Source: Candidula unifasciata (lineage: Eukaryota > Mollusca > Gastropoda > Stylommatophora > Geomitridae). Taken from it: DNA of 64,000 nt. Positions 10,082-20,984 of the stretch are shown here, piece after piece. Made by a program: the position numbers and the translations under genes. The number at the start of each line of letters is the position of its first letter. The stretch's first letter is position 1. The stretch spans positions 1,115,114 through 1,179,113 of the forward strand of contig CAJHNH020000558.1 of assembly GCA_905116865.2 (NCBI GenBank), in the 5' to 3' direction. The notes beneath the pieces are model-generated. The model was not told the origin of the DNA. It saw only the letters and a list, made by a program, of their open reading frames with translations, and searched no databases.

Positions 10082-10316
10082 GTCAAAGCAGCTAATTTAG
10101 GAAAACTTCAAAATATGTATGCTTTTTAAATATAATGATTAATGGAAATATACTGTCGTTTAATTTGTACAGAAAATAGTAATAAAGGATGTGTTTGCAA
10201 AATCTCATAACTTTTATGATAGAACCCTCTAAAAGGCTCTGAGTTAAAACTTAATCAATTTGTATACATGCACAATAAATTAAAAGAAAACTGCATTTAA
10301 AATATTTGTAGAGACA

Positions 10317-10408
10317 ATCATATTTGTGAGAGAAAGTCATATTTGTGGGAGAAAATCGTATTTGTGAGAGAAAACCATATTTGTGAGAGAAAATCATATT
10401 TTATTCTT
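10317..10408. repeat. 20-bp minisatellite
   Basis: About five units of CATATTTGTGAGAGAAAAT with small changes. Confidence 0.85.
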
Positions 10409-10635
10409 TGAGGTCTCTGCAGATTGTGAGACCACCAGTTGTAACTTATTTAGCGTATACCTAAACCTGAGACTGTACGGTGTCAAGTGAGACTGCTACT
10501 CAGCCAGTCCTTTCGGTGCCTTCTTCACAGTCAGGGTCTACGGAACTTTATAGTGTAGACATACGTCTCTGGAGCCCGCTTCCTCTGGAAAATTTGAAAT
10601 AGGATTAAGGGTTTTACAATTCATAGTATTTCAAA

Positions 10636-10639
10636 CATA

Positions 10640-10673
<34 letters not shown>

Positions 10674-10697
10674 ACTATTATTATTATTATAAACTAT

Positions 10698-10728
<31 letters not shown>

Positions 10729-10736
10729 GTTATAAC

Positions 10737-10779
<43 letters not shown>

Positions 10780-10780
10780 T
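10636..10780. repeat. (TTA)n microsatellite
   Basis: ATT/TTA triplets with TATAACTA interruptions that recur about every 50-60 bases, so a higher-order unit is visible. Confidence 0.95.
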
Positions 10781-10889
10781 CAAATAGCTCAAAATCTTTT
10801 TAATTCTAATTAGTCTAATTTTTTAATATTGTGACGCGTTTTCACGAATTGCTGTAATATTTTTTTTTAATTTTAGTCTTTTGTTATTG

Positions 10890-11125
10890 GTCGGCTCTGT
10901 GGCTAAGTCGATGCGAACGCTTCGTAATGCCAAGATGCAGGTTTTATCCCAGCTGCGGACCATGGGCCTTGCGCTGGTTTCGATGGTGGTATCAAGAAAG
11001 CCGACCGTCCAGAAAGCAATGGCAAACTACTGGGCGTAAATTTGCCAAGAAAAAACCATACAACAGCCAGGCTGCTGGGGTTGGTTCTGCAACGTCCTGT
11101 AAAGGATATGCAACTAACCTTTTGT
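10890..11125 (+). repeat. SINE family S2
   Basis: Has a tRNA-like head (GGCTCTGTGGCTAAGTCGATG near 10893, A-box-like), a B-box region near 10940 and a shared body ending GGTTCTGCAACGTCCTGTAA. The best-preserved relative is at 49949. Confidence 0.8.
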
Positions 11126-11202
11126 TATTGAGCTCCCAATGTTTTCTTTGAGTAAGCGCCCCTGTCCACGAAAAAACTTGACTTAAATGGATCTCCAAGA
11201 CA

Positions 11203-11226
11203 CCCCCCCCCCCCCCCACACCCCCC
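11203..11226. repeat. poly(C) tract
   Basis: C run broken by ACA near 11219. Confidence 0.95.
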
Positions 11227-11395
11227 GTACTTCTCTTGCTGGATTTGAACTCTCTGAGACTGCGGTTCGCACACCTCTTGATGTTATCCTTCCAATTGTA
11301 TCGATGTCTACACCCTGTTCGCCTACTTTCAAAGTAAAGTTAAAAAAAAAATTATTATCGGCTGTCTCTAAATGTAGCCAAAATATTTCATGACT

Positions 11396-11396
<1 letters not shown>

Positions 11397-11440
<44 letters not shown>

Positions 11441-11455
11441 GCGTGTGTGTGTGTG
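11397..11455. repeat. (GT)n microsatellite
   Basis: GT dinucleotides with one AAGC interruption. Confidence 0.95.
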
Positions 11456-11459
11456 GTAA

Positions 11460-12715
11460 TTTGTATTTTAAATATTCTTTTTTCAGCAACTTAGTTTTCA
11501 TTGCCAAGTTTCCCATACCCTCTGTATTGGACCTCTCCTACCTCCTCCTTGATCAAATATGACCTTTTCTTCTGTGTATCCCTATCTCCAGAGACTCATT
11601 TCGACTTTCTAATTGCTTGTTCATTGTGCACGTTGAGGCTGGTGATGCTTTCCTGAGAAGAAACGTGCCAACAGGTCGTTTCATATTGCCACTTTATTAT
11701 GCAAATTTATTTCCCTAAGGATGGAGACGTGATTGTGTATTGGTAGTGATTTAATTAGATTTAGCCTGTTCAGCATTTCTATGTTATTGCTAGGTTATAT
11801 AGAGTTTTTTTTTTTTTTTCAGCTACTGACTTTTTATCTATGGCCAAAACGTTTTTATTTGTTGTTTATAAATGTTGTTATATTTAGAAGGTGTTACTTT
11901 TCAGATATTTTCTTTTTGTCATTTATATTGCAAACAATGTATGTGGGAGGAGGGGGGGGGAGTGTTTTTCTATGAGAGGGAATGAAAGAGTGGACTGGCT
12001 TGCTGGCAGGGTTAGGGTAGTCACAATGAGTAGATGTCTTCAATGCTCCCGGGGAGGCAGGAGAAGGAGGAGATGATTCGGGAGACGACGGTGAATTTGC
12101 AACCTTGACAAGACTTCGAGTTATGAGGTATGAGTTAGATTATCTTCACAGCACTTCGGGCACATCCATAGGCGCTCAGATTCCCCTCTCATCATATTCA
12201 TCAGCCTCGTGCGGTTAATAGTACCAGTCCTATGTTGGTTAACAAGACTTCGCGTGCGTTCAGTGTGCTTCTCTGTGCCGATCTTTACTCCTAATTCGAG
12301 GACAAGACTCCACGATCTTCATGTCAAAAAGGTGTTTCCAGACATGAACGCTATGTAGGTAGCCAAAGAAGAATTGTAAACCAAAACAGAACTGAAGTTA
12401 TCACTAGCCACATGCTGAGGGAGATGCTGAAGATGAGATCCGAGTGCTTATAGACTTGTCCAATGTGGGATGAGGATGATCGGTCGATCAACTAACTAAT
12501 TATATGAGTTTAAGGAGTAGTCGTATGTATCACGTGCAAAGATCAACGAGAAGAAGATAAAATTAACTGTGTTCTTAACTTAAAATAAAACAGAAAAGTT
12601 ACAAGTGAATGATTGAACGAACGAATGGACGAACTTTTTTAAAAGGGATTAAGAATTGTTTCAATAGCAAATGATTTTCTTTTTTTAAGTGTTGAAAAAA
12701 CAGGACAGGATTGAA
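11460..12715. other. mostly unassigned; weak LINE trace near 12130-12330
   Basis: Sequence near 12142-12180 (CACAGCACTTCGGGCACATC) resembles 52410-52435 and the L-RNH region, suggesting an old minus-strand LINE remnant. A G run lies at 11950-11960. No exon was seen. Confidence 0.35.
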
Positions 12716-12717
12716 CG

Positions 12718-13150
12718 GGAAAATAGAGAGACACAAACAAATTCCATTTTACCAGGCGTAGCCTTTGTCGTCTGATAAGGAAATAGGGAGACACAAAGAA
12801 AATTCAGTTTACCTAGGCGTAGTCTTTGTCATCTGATATGGAAATACAGAGACGCAAAGAAAATCCAGTTTACCTAGGCGTAGACTTTGTCACCTGATAT
12901 GGAAATACAGAGACGCAAAGAAAATTCAGTTTACCTAGGCGTAGTCTTTGTCATCTGATATGGAAATACAGAGACGCAAAGAAAATCCAGTTTACCTAGG
13001 CGTAGTCTTTGTCATCTGATATGGAAATACAGAGACGCAAAGAAAATCCAGTTTACCTAGGCGTAGACTTTGTCATCTGATATGGAAATACAGAGACGCA
13101 AAGAAAATCTAGTTTACTTAGCCGTAGACTTTGTCACCTGACATGGAAGA
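12718..13150. repeat. 61-bp minisatellite, about 7 units
   Basis: Units contain GGAAATACAGAGACGC and CCTAGGCGTAG. The first two and last units are most diverged, and central ones are nearly identical, as expected from unequal crossing-over. No coding frame crosses it. Confidence 0.95.
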
Positions 13151-13536
13151 CACAGGATGTGACATATCGACAGTCTGAAGTATAGGTAAAAATAACAGAC
13201 CTTTTTTGTTTGTTTGTTAAACCAGTGAAGTATCAGGCATGTGACGCGTGGTCAACACCTTTACTTCTCAAGACTCACGGCTAACTCTAAATATAAATAG
13301 GCCAACTGGGTCAACGGGGATTCCCGTACTTGTGCAAGAATTGAGTCCCTCTGTGTTAACAGTTTTTATCGAGGAGATGTATACACAAATTAAACTACAG
13401 TTTAATTAATTGTCTACATATTTTATAGAACTGTACGTCATTTTAAAGGTAAATAAGTGTGCCAAATATACAGCCGGACGTGTCAAGACTTTAATTGGTA
13501 CCCATTTGAGGCGTGATCGACTTAGAAGCCACAACC

Positions 13537-13545
<9 letters not shown>

Positions 13546-13567
<22 letters not shown>
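13546..13567. repeat. poly(G) tract
   Basis: About 22 G in a row after T9. Confidence 0.97.
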
Positions 13568-13568
<1 letters not shown>

Positions 13569-13689
13569 TCAAACTCCACGAACCCCTTGCCGCTAAACCA
13601 CAGCGGCTCCCTCAGTCTGTCTACACACTCACCCATATTGTAATACAGGTTACGTCATATCTGTTTTGTGGCGCCACAGTATAGCTGAG

Positions 13690-14110
13690 CTTTATGGCTA
13701 TCGTTCTTCTTCTTCTGTCGTAGCCCAGTGTCGTGGTTTTCTGTATTTGTCTTGTGCTTCTCGGGGGGCTTGAGTAATGGATTTGTTCAACTTTGTGCAG
13801 GTTTAATCCACACCCTTCATCCATGTCTTTCTTGGTCTTCCTCTTGCCTTCCTACCAGATGTTATGCTATAAAAAGTCTCATATGCAGTCTGGTCTGGCT
13901 GCATTCTCACCAGATGGCCAACCCATTTAATTCTTTTTATGTCAATATAATTCAAACATGGTCTTATTCAAACTTTCTCTCTAATACTGGTATTCGTAAC
14001 CCTGTCTCGTCTAGTTTTGTTAGTGACCTTGCCGAGGCAGCGCATTTCACATACAGTTATTTCAGGTTCTAGTCCCCTATTCATTGTCCATATTTGACAC
14101 TGATAACATA
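13690..14110 (-). mobile_element. LINE ORF2 C-terminus with GAA tail
   Basis: Minus-strand frames read MGWPSGENAARPDC, then RKTKKDMDEGCGLNL and QIQKTTTLGYDRRRRT, ending in a GAA-type tail at 13706-13718. The order matches a LINE C-terminal region; frames are broken. Confidence 0.55.
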
Positions 14111-14136
14111 AAGTACATGACTATAATTGCTAAACG

Positions 14137-14232
14137 ATAATTTACCTAGAAAAACCACAACAGCTAATAACAATGCTGGGGTTGGCTCTGCAAAGTCCTG
14201 TTAAGGATATACGCAACTAACCATTTTTAAGC
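14137..14232 (+). repeat. SINE S2, 3' part
   Basis: CCTAGAAAAACCACAACAGC to GATATACGCAACTAACC matches the S2 3' end; the head is missing. Confidence 0.7.
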
Positions 14233-14261
14233 CTATACGATTAAACAGGGTTTCCGAGATT

Positions 14262-14540
14262 TGCACCTGTTTTATTCTCCTCCTTGAGAAAGTTATTTTT
14301 TTTCTTCGCGTTCACCATCTGTAACCTCTGGCGGAAAGTTCTGGTTGCTCGTCCACTTCTGGACCCCTGTCCTATTTCAGAACCTGAGTGTTGCGTGCCC
14401 ATCCATTTTACAAATCTGACCCGTTCGTATTGTTGATTCCTTTCTTCTCTGGCAGATGCACTCCGACATAGAAGGAAGCTCACCATTAGTCGACTCTTTC
14501 AACATGCTTTTAGGTAGGCAGTGAGTCTGTTCTTGTTTTC
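14262..14540 (-). repeat. SINE-like family S3
   Basis: The reverse complement of the family at 27095: TTCGCGTTCACC at the tail side, then GCGGAAAGTTCTGGTTG and CCTGAGTGTTGCGTG. On its sense strand this family ends in GAAGAAG repeats. Confidence 0.75.
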
Positions 14541-14684
14541 CCTACAAAACGGCCCCGGAACCCACACGAGAGAGATAATTATATTGCAGGTTGCAGTCCT
14601 GGTAAGAACCAAATATGGAAGGGGAAAAAAAAGTCTACACAAGGCAACTAATGACACTACGAAAAATCCTACTGGAGAGGAGGG

Positions 14685-14960
14685 AGCTGCGTGGTCTAGA
14701 TGCATGGCGTCCGACTCGAGTGGCATGGGTTTCGATTTCAATCCCCGGTAAGGGCTGGGAATTTTTTTTAGTAATCCATCCTGGTCTCAGGATAGTGAGA
14801 TCGGACGCCCGTGTGCATTTTTTGTGCACATAAAACACCACTGGCATTTGGAAATCGAAAAGAGTAGCCTAACGGCGCTGCCCGGGCAACATTTGGAGTT
14901 AAAAATCTACCCAAAGTATTTAAGATTCCTCGCCGGTGCTACAGAGCCTGTGCACTGGGC
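14685..14960 (+). repeat. SINE family S4 (tRNA-Ser/Leu-like head)
   Basis: Head with GTGGTCTAGATGCATGGCG and a B-box-like GGTTTCGATTTCAATCCC, then a body shared with 27482 and with 58510 (minus): GATCGGACGCCCGTGTG and AAAAATCTACCCAAAGTATT. Confidence 0.75.
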
Positions 14961-15059
14961 TGGGCTGATGTTGATCCGTTGTTCAAACCTCAAACCTTAC
15001 TTTATGGGTTGGTGCCGCGAAGATTGATCAAGGGATCTGGCCGATACTCGACGCTCAGA

Positions 15060-15190
15060 ATAAAGGTGAGACATACAATCAGACAGCTGCTGGTACCATC
15101 AGATTTAGAACTCCACTGGCTGCTGAAGACGAGGACGGAGCGTTTGCGAGAATGCCTCTGGTGCTGTTTTAAATTAACACAGACAAATGT
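15060..15190 (+). mobile_element. L-RNH LINE 3' end fragment
   Basis: TGGCTGCTGAAGACGAGGAC and the flanking frame LELHWLLKTRTERLRECLWCC match the 3' ends at 19315 and 54760. Only the extreme 3' part is present. Confidence 0.55.
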
Positions 15191-15419
15191 GGAAAAAAAG
15201 AAGAACTGAGATTGAACCTATACTTCACTCATAAAAAGCAAGGGGTTTTCAATTGACAAGTCTCTCTGGAGACAGGCCGAGCCATAAAGAATAAACAGCT
15301 GGTACCTTGAAGTCGGATCTTCTCACCATTCACAAGCATTAACAATGCACCCAATGTTCACTGCACGCAGATTCACAGCCTGGATAAACACGACATAACC
15401 TGTCTGAGACAAAGAAAAT

Positions 15420-15690
15420 ATTTTAGGTATTGAATTCATATATATCTAAATTTTTGTTTTTGTTTTGTTAAATCACCACATCACACGAGGTTTAGGGAAT
15501 CCCATTGGTGGGGGTGTAAAAAAGGGTGGGGGGGGGTGTATAGGGTTAGCGGTAGTCGATAGTTATTTAACACTAGCCCTAACCCCCCCCCCCCCCCCCC
15601 CCCATTTTTTAAACCCATACTAAGTTAGGGATTTCCCTAAATCTCGTGTGACGTGGTGACCTAACAGAAAAGAACCATAATCAGTTTGAT
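15420..15690. mobile_element. foldback MITE
   Basis: The left arm (GTTAAATCACCACATCACACG near 15467) is the inverse of the right arm (CGTGTGACGTGGTGACCTAAC, 15644-15664). The arms are about 60-70 bases and flank a core of G-rich then C-rich sequence, so the whole unit can fold. Noncoding. Confidence 0.7.
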
Positions 15691-15694
15691 TTCT

Positions 15695-16493
15695 TGTGTT
15701 TATAACTTTTGGACAATTCTATAAATATTCTGAAAATATATATGACATCATAATTAATTTTTTTTTAAACATGCAATGCTTTTGTTTTGTGTAAAATTAT
15801 TTTATCATTTAATTGCGTCCGACTTTTAATGATTGCACAGGTCGGTCAATACTCTTCAACTTTGACCCCAGCCTTGGAAACGAAAACAAACCGAGAATAC
15901 TTTTTCTGTGTGCGCTGAAGTAATAATAATAATAATAATAATAATAATATGTGTTTTTTGTTGTTACAAACTTCGGATTTGACTTTATTACTCTATAAGT
16001 ATGTAATTATAAAACAGTATTTAAGGAAGTTGCCAGGTAATTAATAATTATACAATAACTATAACAAAGTCCCATTGATTTTTAATTTTAGAGAAAGTTT
16101 AAGTTTATCATAAACTTTATGAAGATGATTATGACACTCAATTCAATCTTTAATTTCAATTTTTTTTAGTATAAATATTTTTAATGCGTGTAGATTATGA
16201 ATATAACATGGTTAAAATCAAGTAGACCTTCGGTATGTAAAAGACGTTCGTATAACTATGAGGAAGTTGATATAAAATATTCAAATGTTTTGACTAGACT
16301 CCGATGTGTCAAGTTTGTACATTGTATCTAAGTAAATTGTAGTGAACTTGAAACTGTAACGAAGGCGTCGTTTGTTTTAGTCAATTTTGCTCTGTGATTT
16401 TAATTTTACTATTTAATCAAACTTTAATACTATATTCATAATCTTAATCTATATCTGACTATGTCTAATTTTTACTTTGCACTCAGTAGGATG
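15695..16493. other. unassigned AT-rich interval
   Basis: Apart from the TAA run I see nothing beyond AT-rich noncoding sequence. Confidence 0.5.
15921..15949. repeat. (TAA)n microsatellite
   Basis: About ten triplets. Confidence 0.9.
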
Positions 16494-16733
16494 CACTTTT
16501 GGGTTCTCCTGTCAAATCCGGACGAAGAATAAAAAGCCTTGGACGACTTAGTCAGAGTTCTCTCCCTTGGCCGCACTGCAAACAGTGATCGGAAAAGCCA
16601 CAACGAAACAAACGACACACTTACCTATCATCATACGGTTGCGTGTAGGGCTGCGTACGGTTGCGTGAGGCATTGTGAAGGGTTGCGTAGTCATCATACG
16701 GTTGCGTGTAGGGATGCGTAGTGTTTGGTTTTG

Positions 16734-16962
16734 AGTTAGGGGTAGGTTAGAGTTAGGGGTAGAGTTAGGGGTAGGGTTAGGGTTTAAAGTTAGGGGTAGG
16801 GTTAGGGGTAGGGTTAGAGTTAGGGTTAGGGTTAGATGTGAAAATTTTGACGTAGGATTTCGAAATACTGGCCGACAATCTGATGTTTGTGGGAGTGGGG
16901 GTAGGGTTAGGGGTAGGGTTAGGGTTAGTGGTAGGGTTAGGGGTAGGGTTAGGGTTAGGGTT
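16734..16962. repeat. telomere-like TTAGGG/TAGGGG arrays
   Basis: Two blocks (about 16734-16832 and 16904-16962) of imperfect (T)TAGGG and TAGGGG units; a CCCTAA-type block lies near 17195-17265. All are inside the inverted-repeat element, so they do not mark a chromosome end. Confidence 0.85.
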
Positions 16963-17028
16963 AGATGTGAAAATTTTGACGTAGGATTTCGAAATACTGG
17001 CCGACAATCTGATGTTTGTGGGAGTGGC
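16833..17028. repeat. 65-bp direct repeat within the element
   Basis: AGATGTGAAAATTTTGACGT through GATGTTTGTGGGAGTGG occurs at about 16833-16898 and again at about 16963-17027, the copies separated by a telomere-like block. Confidence 0.9.
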
Positions 17029-17539
17029 GCCACTGAAACTCTGCCAAATATGACGCCAATAGCGTGCGGCTGGTGCCCCCAATCGTTGGCGAAATGTGCG
17101 TTTGACCAGCATCCAGAGGCCCTCGATTGTTTGTGTGTGTATGGGACTGTGCGCGATTATAGGGAACTCTGGCGTCAAAATTGTCAAATCTAACGCTAAA
17201 CTTAACCCTACCGCTAACCCTAATCCTAATCCTACTCCCTAGCCCTAACCCTTACCCCTAACCATGCAAATTTATCGATCATTAAAGCATACAAATCGGC
17301 AAAAACCAACAAACACAACACACCCAAAAAAAACCAGAATTGTCTTGCAGCGTCGAAAAAAACCCAGATCTGGGGGAAACAACCAAGCATTGGCAGCCCT
17401 GATGTCGACGTGACTGTCTTCTTTGTTTCGTTGGCTTTTCCGATCACTGTTCGCAGTGCGGCCAAGGGAGAGAACTCTGACTAAGTCGTCCAAGGCTTTT
17501 TAGTCTTCGTCCGGATTTGACAGGAGTACCCACTTTTGT

Positions 17540-18090
17540 AACAGTCAGCAGTGTTACTTACTATTACATTTCCTTATACCCTGGAACATCAAGATGTTCA
17601 TTATTATGGATGACCTGTTTTGTAACCCAGTGTTTCTCAACTTTTTTCCCCAATACATATGACCTACCAAAGGAGATGAACTTGTTTTCATGGTACATCT
17701 GATAGCTGATCAAGCATAGAAACTAAAATAAAAGCTGAATTTTTGTTAAATTAGATGCCCCCCCCCATCCCCCCCCCCCCCCCCCAAAAAAAAATAATTA
17801 TCAGCTAATGTGGCATTTGCTATTGCTCAGAGGTTAGATAGTCTTGATGGGTTAATCCTACAAACTGCAGTCTTGGCAAAGAAAACCTGCCTACCCTACC
17901 CCGTTATGTGATTAGGCAAAACAGTCTTGTCACCCACATGGACTTTTCCCTGGCCCACCAGTAATACCACTAGTTAGCAGACTGACAAGCTAACAGACCG
18001 TCTAATCAAGCAGCAAAGTAACTCACTGTCTAGTTTCTCAATCAAAAGCAGCAACTAACGTCTTTTTTTTTCTTCTCCTTTTACCTTATC
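17540..18090. other. possible hAT end and poly(C); otherwise unassigned
   Basis: CAGTGTTTCTCAACTTTTTT at 17627 resembles the left terminus of the hAT-like element at 27880, but no right end was found. A C run occupies 17758-17784. A T/C-rich tract at 18062-18095 leads into the exon that follows. Confidence 0.4.
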
Positions 18091-18095
18091 ATCAG

Positions 18096-18374
18096 ACTTC
18101 AGACTTTCCATGTAAAATGAAGCCAGAGAATGAACAGTTATTTGGTTCAAGAATCTCGTTCGGGCAGGGTAAAACTGCCACAACAATACTCACAGAAGGT
18201 GGCTATTACTACCCTGTTATACACGAACCCTACAATCTCAGAGCTGCTGATAGACAACCACGCCCATGGACATCCTCATCCAGCCCAAGAAAAGGGGACC
18301 GACCTATGCACAGAACAACACTCACCATTGCAAAACCACCCTGGTCTCCTGATTATACAACAATTCATAAACAG
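18096..18374 (+). CDS. internal exon A of an unidentified multi-exon gene
   Basis: A long pyrimidine tract ending ATCAG gives the acceptor; the exon is exactly 93 codons and ends ...IHKQ at the donor CAG|GTTAGT. It reads TSDFPCKMKPENEQLF, then SRISFGQGK and GGYYYPVIHEPYNL. If the ATG at 18117 were the start it would be a first exon instead. The peptide is soluble, rich in Pro, Tyr, Thr and Arg, with no membrane segment. Exons B (20232) and C (22113) follow in the same phase. The style, with many short Tyr/Pro-rich motifs, recalls proteins bound to ciliary microtubules, but I did not match a named family. Confidence 0.6.
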
Positions 18375-18404
18375 GTTAGTTATAGTTACTTAACTTAGTG
18401 TTCA

Positions 18405-18650
18405 TCATCATTATCATCAACATCATCATCCCATAACACTACGTTTCGTTGGGTCACCAGTTTCTGTTGACTGTCTGATTAGCTCTTTCCACCTTTGGCG
18501 GTCAGTAGTGATGGACTTCATAGTTGCATGCCTGAGGCCTGTCCAGTCAGTCAGGTTCTGTACCCAGGTCTTTCTTGGTCTGCCTCTTCTCCTCATTAGG
18601 CGAGGAGAGGAGTGGGTCAAAGTGTCACCTGAACAGTCAGGCTTGTGTAG
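18405..18650 (-). mobile_element. LINE ORF2 C-terminus with (GAT)n tail
   Basis: The minus strand reads LMRRRGRPRKTWVQNL, then DRQRWKELI and TKRSVMG, and ends in GATGATGATG on its 3' side (18405-18430). It inserted in the intron between exons A and B. Confidence 0.8.
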
Positions 18651-18654
18651 AGTC

Positions 18655-19400
18655 ATAATCACGCTGAGCCGGGAATGCAGAGAATGGCCAGCAGGTGCCA
18701 CAGAGGTGGAAATTCAGCAATTAATTCAAGATAATGCTCGCTCAGAGGATTTGATCATTTACCAGATGGTTCAGTGGCAAGAGGCAAAAGAAGTGCTTGA
18801 GGCTTCTTAGCGAAAGCTAATGGTTGACGTTTGATGCAGGAGAGCCTAGCATATGATACCACAACATCCAGCTTAAGAATGGAGGTGGAGGCAGTCACTG
18901 CTGCTTTCCGCTGGCTAGAGAACACGACACACACACACATCATGATTGTAACTGATTCAGAAAGCATGCTGAGGAAGATCAGAACAGGTATGCTTCGTGC
19001 AGAGTGGCATGCTTCGCTGCGGGGGACACGGGTGAGGAGTATTGTCTGGATTTTTTCACCGGGTCACGGCAGTGTGTTGGGAAATGAACAGGCGGACAGA
19101 CTGGCTGGCTCTGCACAACTTGGTGGAATACTGATACATGATAAGGCAGACGTGGTTAGTGGCTTGTGGGAGAGCGTCTACAATTCGAGGAGCAGATGGA
19201 TCACCACAGTCTGGTGAGATTGATGCAGTTGGGGGGTGACGAGAGGTTATGGCAGATGCTCGAGGCTCAGAGGAAAGGCAAGACGGACGTTAAATCAGAA
19301 TGCTACTGACACCATTAGTATCGGAACTCTTCACTGGCTGCTGAAGATGGGGATGGAGCGCTTATGGGAATGCTGTGATGTCGGTTCTTGAATCAAATCA
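18655..19400 (+). mobile_element. RNase H-bearing LINE fragment (L-RNH), best copy
   Basis: Frames read PDGSVARGKR (first Asp), then at 18831-19217 SSLRMEVEAVTAAFRWLE (Glu), VTDSESMLRKI (second Asp), PGHGSVLGNEQADRLAG (last Asp). This is the RNase H I catalytic order. One frameshift and stops near 18807-18830 break the first strand of the fold, so it is inactive. The 3' end near 19320-19365 matches 15110 and 54770. It is a relic, not a host gene. Confidence 0.8.
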
Positions 19401-19469
19401 AAATCAATCAAATCCTCTTCTCCTCTTTCCCTCTACAGAGGCCTGCAGTGTTACCAGTGTAAACTTAGT

Positions 19470-19660
19470 GTTACCAGACTTTAAAAAAAAAGGACTTTGG
19501 CTTCCAGGTCTACCCAGCCTTAAATGGGTACAAGATAGAGTTGTGGGAAGTAAAGGTGGCTGGCGTAATGCTGACCACATCACCTACCAAGTGCCGATTA
19601 CTAATCCAGACCATAACTCCTGCAACAAATATGCTTAATGTAGCCCACAAAAATGCCACC
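19470..19660 (+). repeat. SINE family S1, 5'-truncated
   Basis: GGACTTTGGCTTCCAGGTCTACCC onward matches the body of the S1 copy at 37455; the tRNA-like head is absent. Confidence 0.7.
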
Positions 19661-19664
19661 AAAT

Positions 19665-20231
19665 TACTAAATGCATGTAGCTAATTTACACAGACTGACT
19701 GTTGAAGTCAGCTCTTCAACTGATCTACAGTATCATATCTCTTCACTGTGTCTAAACCTGATCTGATATTTCTTGATGGATGGACACAAATCCACCCCAG
19801 GCATTATTTTAAATACTGGTCCCAGGGCTTCTAGATTACTTCCAGTCCAAAAAATATAGAAAGATCCTCTACTTATTTATAATTAATTAATTAATCAGTG
19901 CCTCTCCCAGCACCTGGTTTACTCTGTTACTGCTGTCTCCAAACCTTTAATGGTTAGCATTAGGGTGCATCGTGTTGTAGTTTCTCCTTGTTTTCCTTTA
20001 CCACTTGGCGTGATATCCTAAGCCAGGGCTCTTTAAGTTGCGGCCAGTAGGCCAGATTTTTTACCATTGCCAGTTGTAAGCGTTTTCCAACCTTTTAAAA
20101 TGTTTAGGTAAATTAGTACATTTCTCCTAATTATCCTTGCTAACAGCCAATATGTTAGTATAGTCTTTTATCATGTGCCCCTTCCATGCAATTAGTAAAA
20201 CAATTGTTAACAGAATACAATATTATTTTAG
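19665..20231. other. intron sequence, unassigned
   Basis: Lies between exons A and B. CAGGGCTCTTTAAGTTGCGG at 20025 looks like the end of a hAT-type MITE, but no partner end was seen. Confidence 0.4.
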
Positions 20232-20384
20232 GATTTCAGTGGAAGCAAGACTTTAGAACCAGCCAGTTTTCAAAGTCAATGTAGATCCATGCATACATCC
20301 CAGATACAGTTTGGCACAGTTGAGGTACCCGACCGCTTCATATCAGACCATATGAGTACATACAGAAAACAAGACAGAACTGTT
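20232..20384 (+). CDS. internal exon B of the unidentified gene
   Basis: The acceptor is TATTTTAG and the donor GTT|GTGAGT. The exon is 51 codons, phase 0 in and out: DFSGSKTLEPASFQSQC, then HTSQIQFGTVEVPDRF and DHMSTYRKQDRTV. Phase agrees with exons A and C, and neither of the other frames stays open. Hydrophilic, Ser/Thr/Gln-rich, with no known domain recognised. That three adjacent candidates are all in phase argues strongly that this is a real spliced gene. Identity remains open. Confidence 0.6.
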
Positions 20385-20529
20385 GTGAGTATAATTACTT
20401 TATAATTTACCTGATTATTTTGTTTAACCAGTGTTTTTGAATGTTTTTGAAACAGCAGTAATGCTATCTTTGTATTTATAAATATTGTTGTATGAATAAT
20501 AATATATATTAGTTGCATAATAATGAGGT

Positions 20530-20645
20530 AAAGGTCACTTTTTCACTCCTTTAGGCATATTGGGAATGTAGGGCTAGACCTAAATTTGTATAGACCAATC
20601 AGCACTTGGTGGGTGATGTGGTCAGCCTCTGTTAATAATTCCTGC
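20530..20645 (-). repeat. SINE S1, 3' part
   Basis: CTTTAGGCATATTGGGAATG and AATCAGCACTTGGTGGGTGATGTGG are the reverse complement of the S1 3' half. Confidence 0.75.
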
Positions 20646-20694
20646 CTCTAATTCAGAAATAAAAAAACTTGTTTGGAAGCTGCAGAGATGTGGT

Positions 20695-20812
20695 TTTGTT
20701 GAGGAATGATGAGAATACTGTGAATGGATATAAAAGAGTAATGAAGTCTAGAAAGAAACTGTCCCATGAAGAGAACTGAAAGAAAGAGACAATCTACATT
20801 ACTTAGTTTAAA
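20695..20812 (+). mobile_element. LINE C-terminus shred
   Basis: TGATGAGAATACTGTGAATGG and AAGAGAACTGAAAGAAAGAG match the start of the LINE pieces at 9535 and (minus) 61100. Very decayed. Confidence 0.5.
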
Positions 20813-20984
20813 TATTCACTTGTCAGTGAAATGTTTATTTGCCAATCTTTCTAGTTGTTTAACATCATCTGTTCAATATATAATATTCCCCAGGTGCGTT
20901 CCGGGACCCCATTTTTTGGGGAAGAGAATAGATCCGCCCTCCCTTAACAAGCATGTCGTTTACAGGAGGTTGCATTTTTTATTG

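Larger units (their letters stand above)
16502..17530. mobile_element. 1,029-bp inverted-repeat transposon with 8-bp TSD
   Basis: Flanked on both sides by CACTTTTG (16494-16501 and 17531-17538), a perfect 8-bp target duplication. The ends begin GGT(T/A)CTCCTGTCAAATCC and form inverted repeats of about 110 bases with very few mismatches. Inside are telomere-like TTAGGG/TAGGGG arrays and a 65-base direct repeat. Frames from each arm are mirror images of the inverted repeat, and no transposase is present, so it is non-autonomous. The 8-bp duplication fits hAT-type or some other cut-and-paste superfamilies; I cannot assign it. Confidence 0.85.

Noticed and set aside
16734..16962. Chromosome end (telomere)
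   Set aside because: The telomere-like units are imperfect and enclosed in a transposon with a target duplication; unique sequence lies on both sides.
17627..17646. A second hAT-like element at 17.6 kb
   Set aside because: Only a left-end-like sequence is present; no right end or target duplication found. The same holds for TTTTGGGAAACACTGG at 42560.
18831..19217. Host RNase H gene
   Set aside because: The catalytic order is right, but the frame is broken at the first Asp, and similar broken copies lie elsewhere; it is a LINE fragment.
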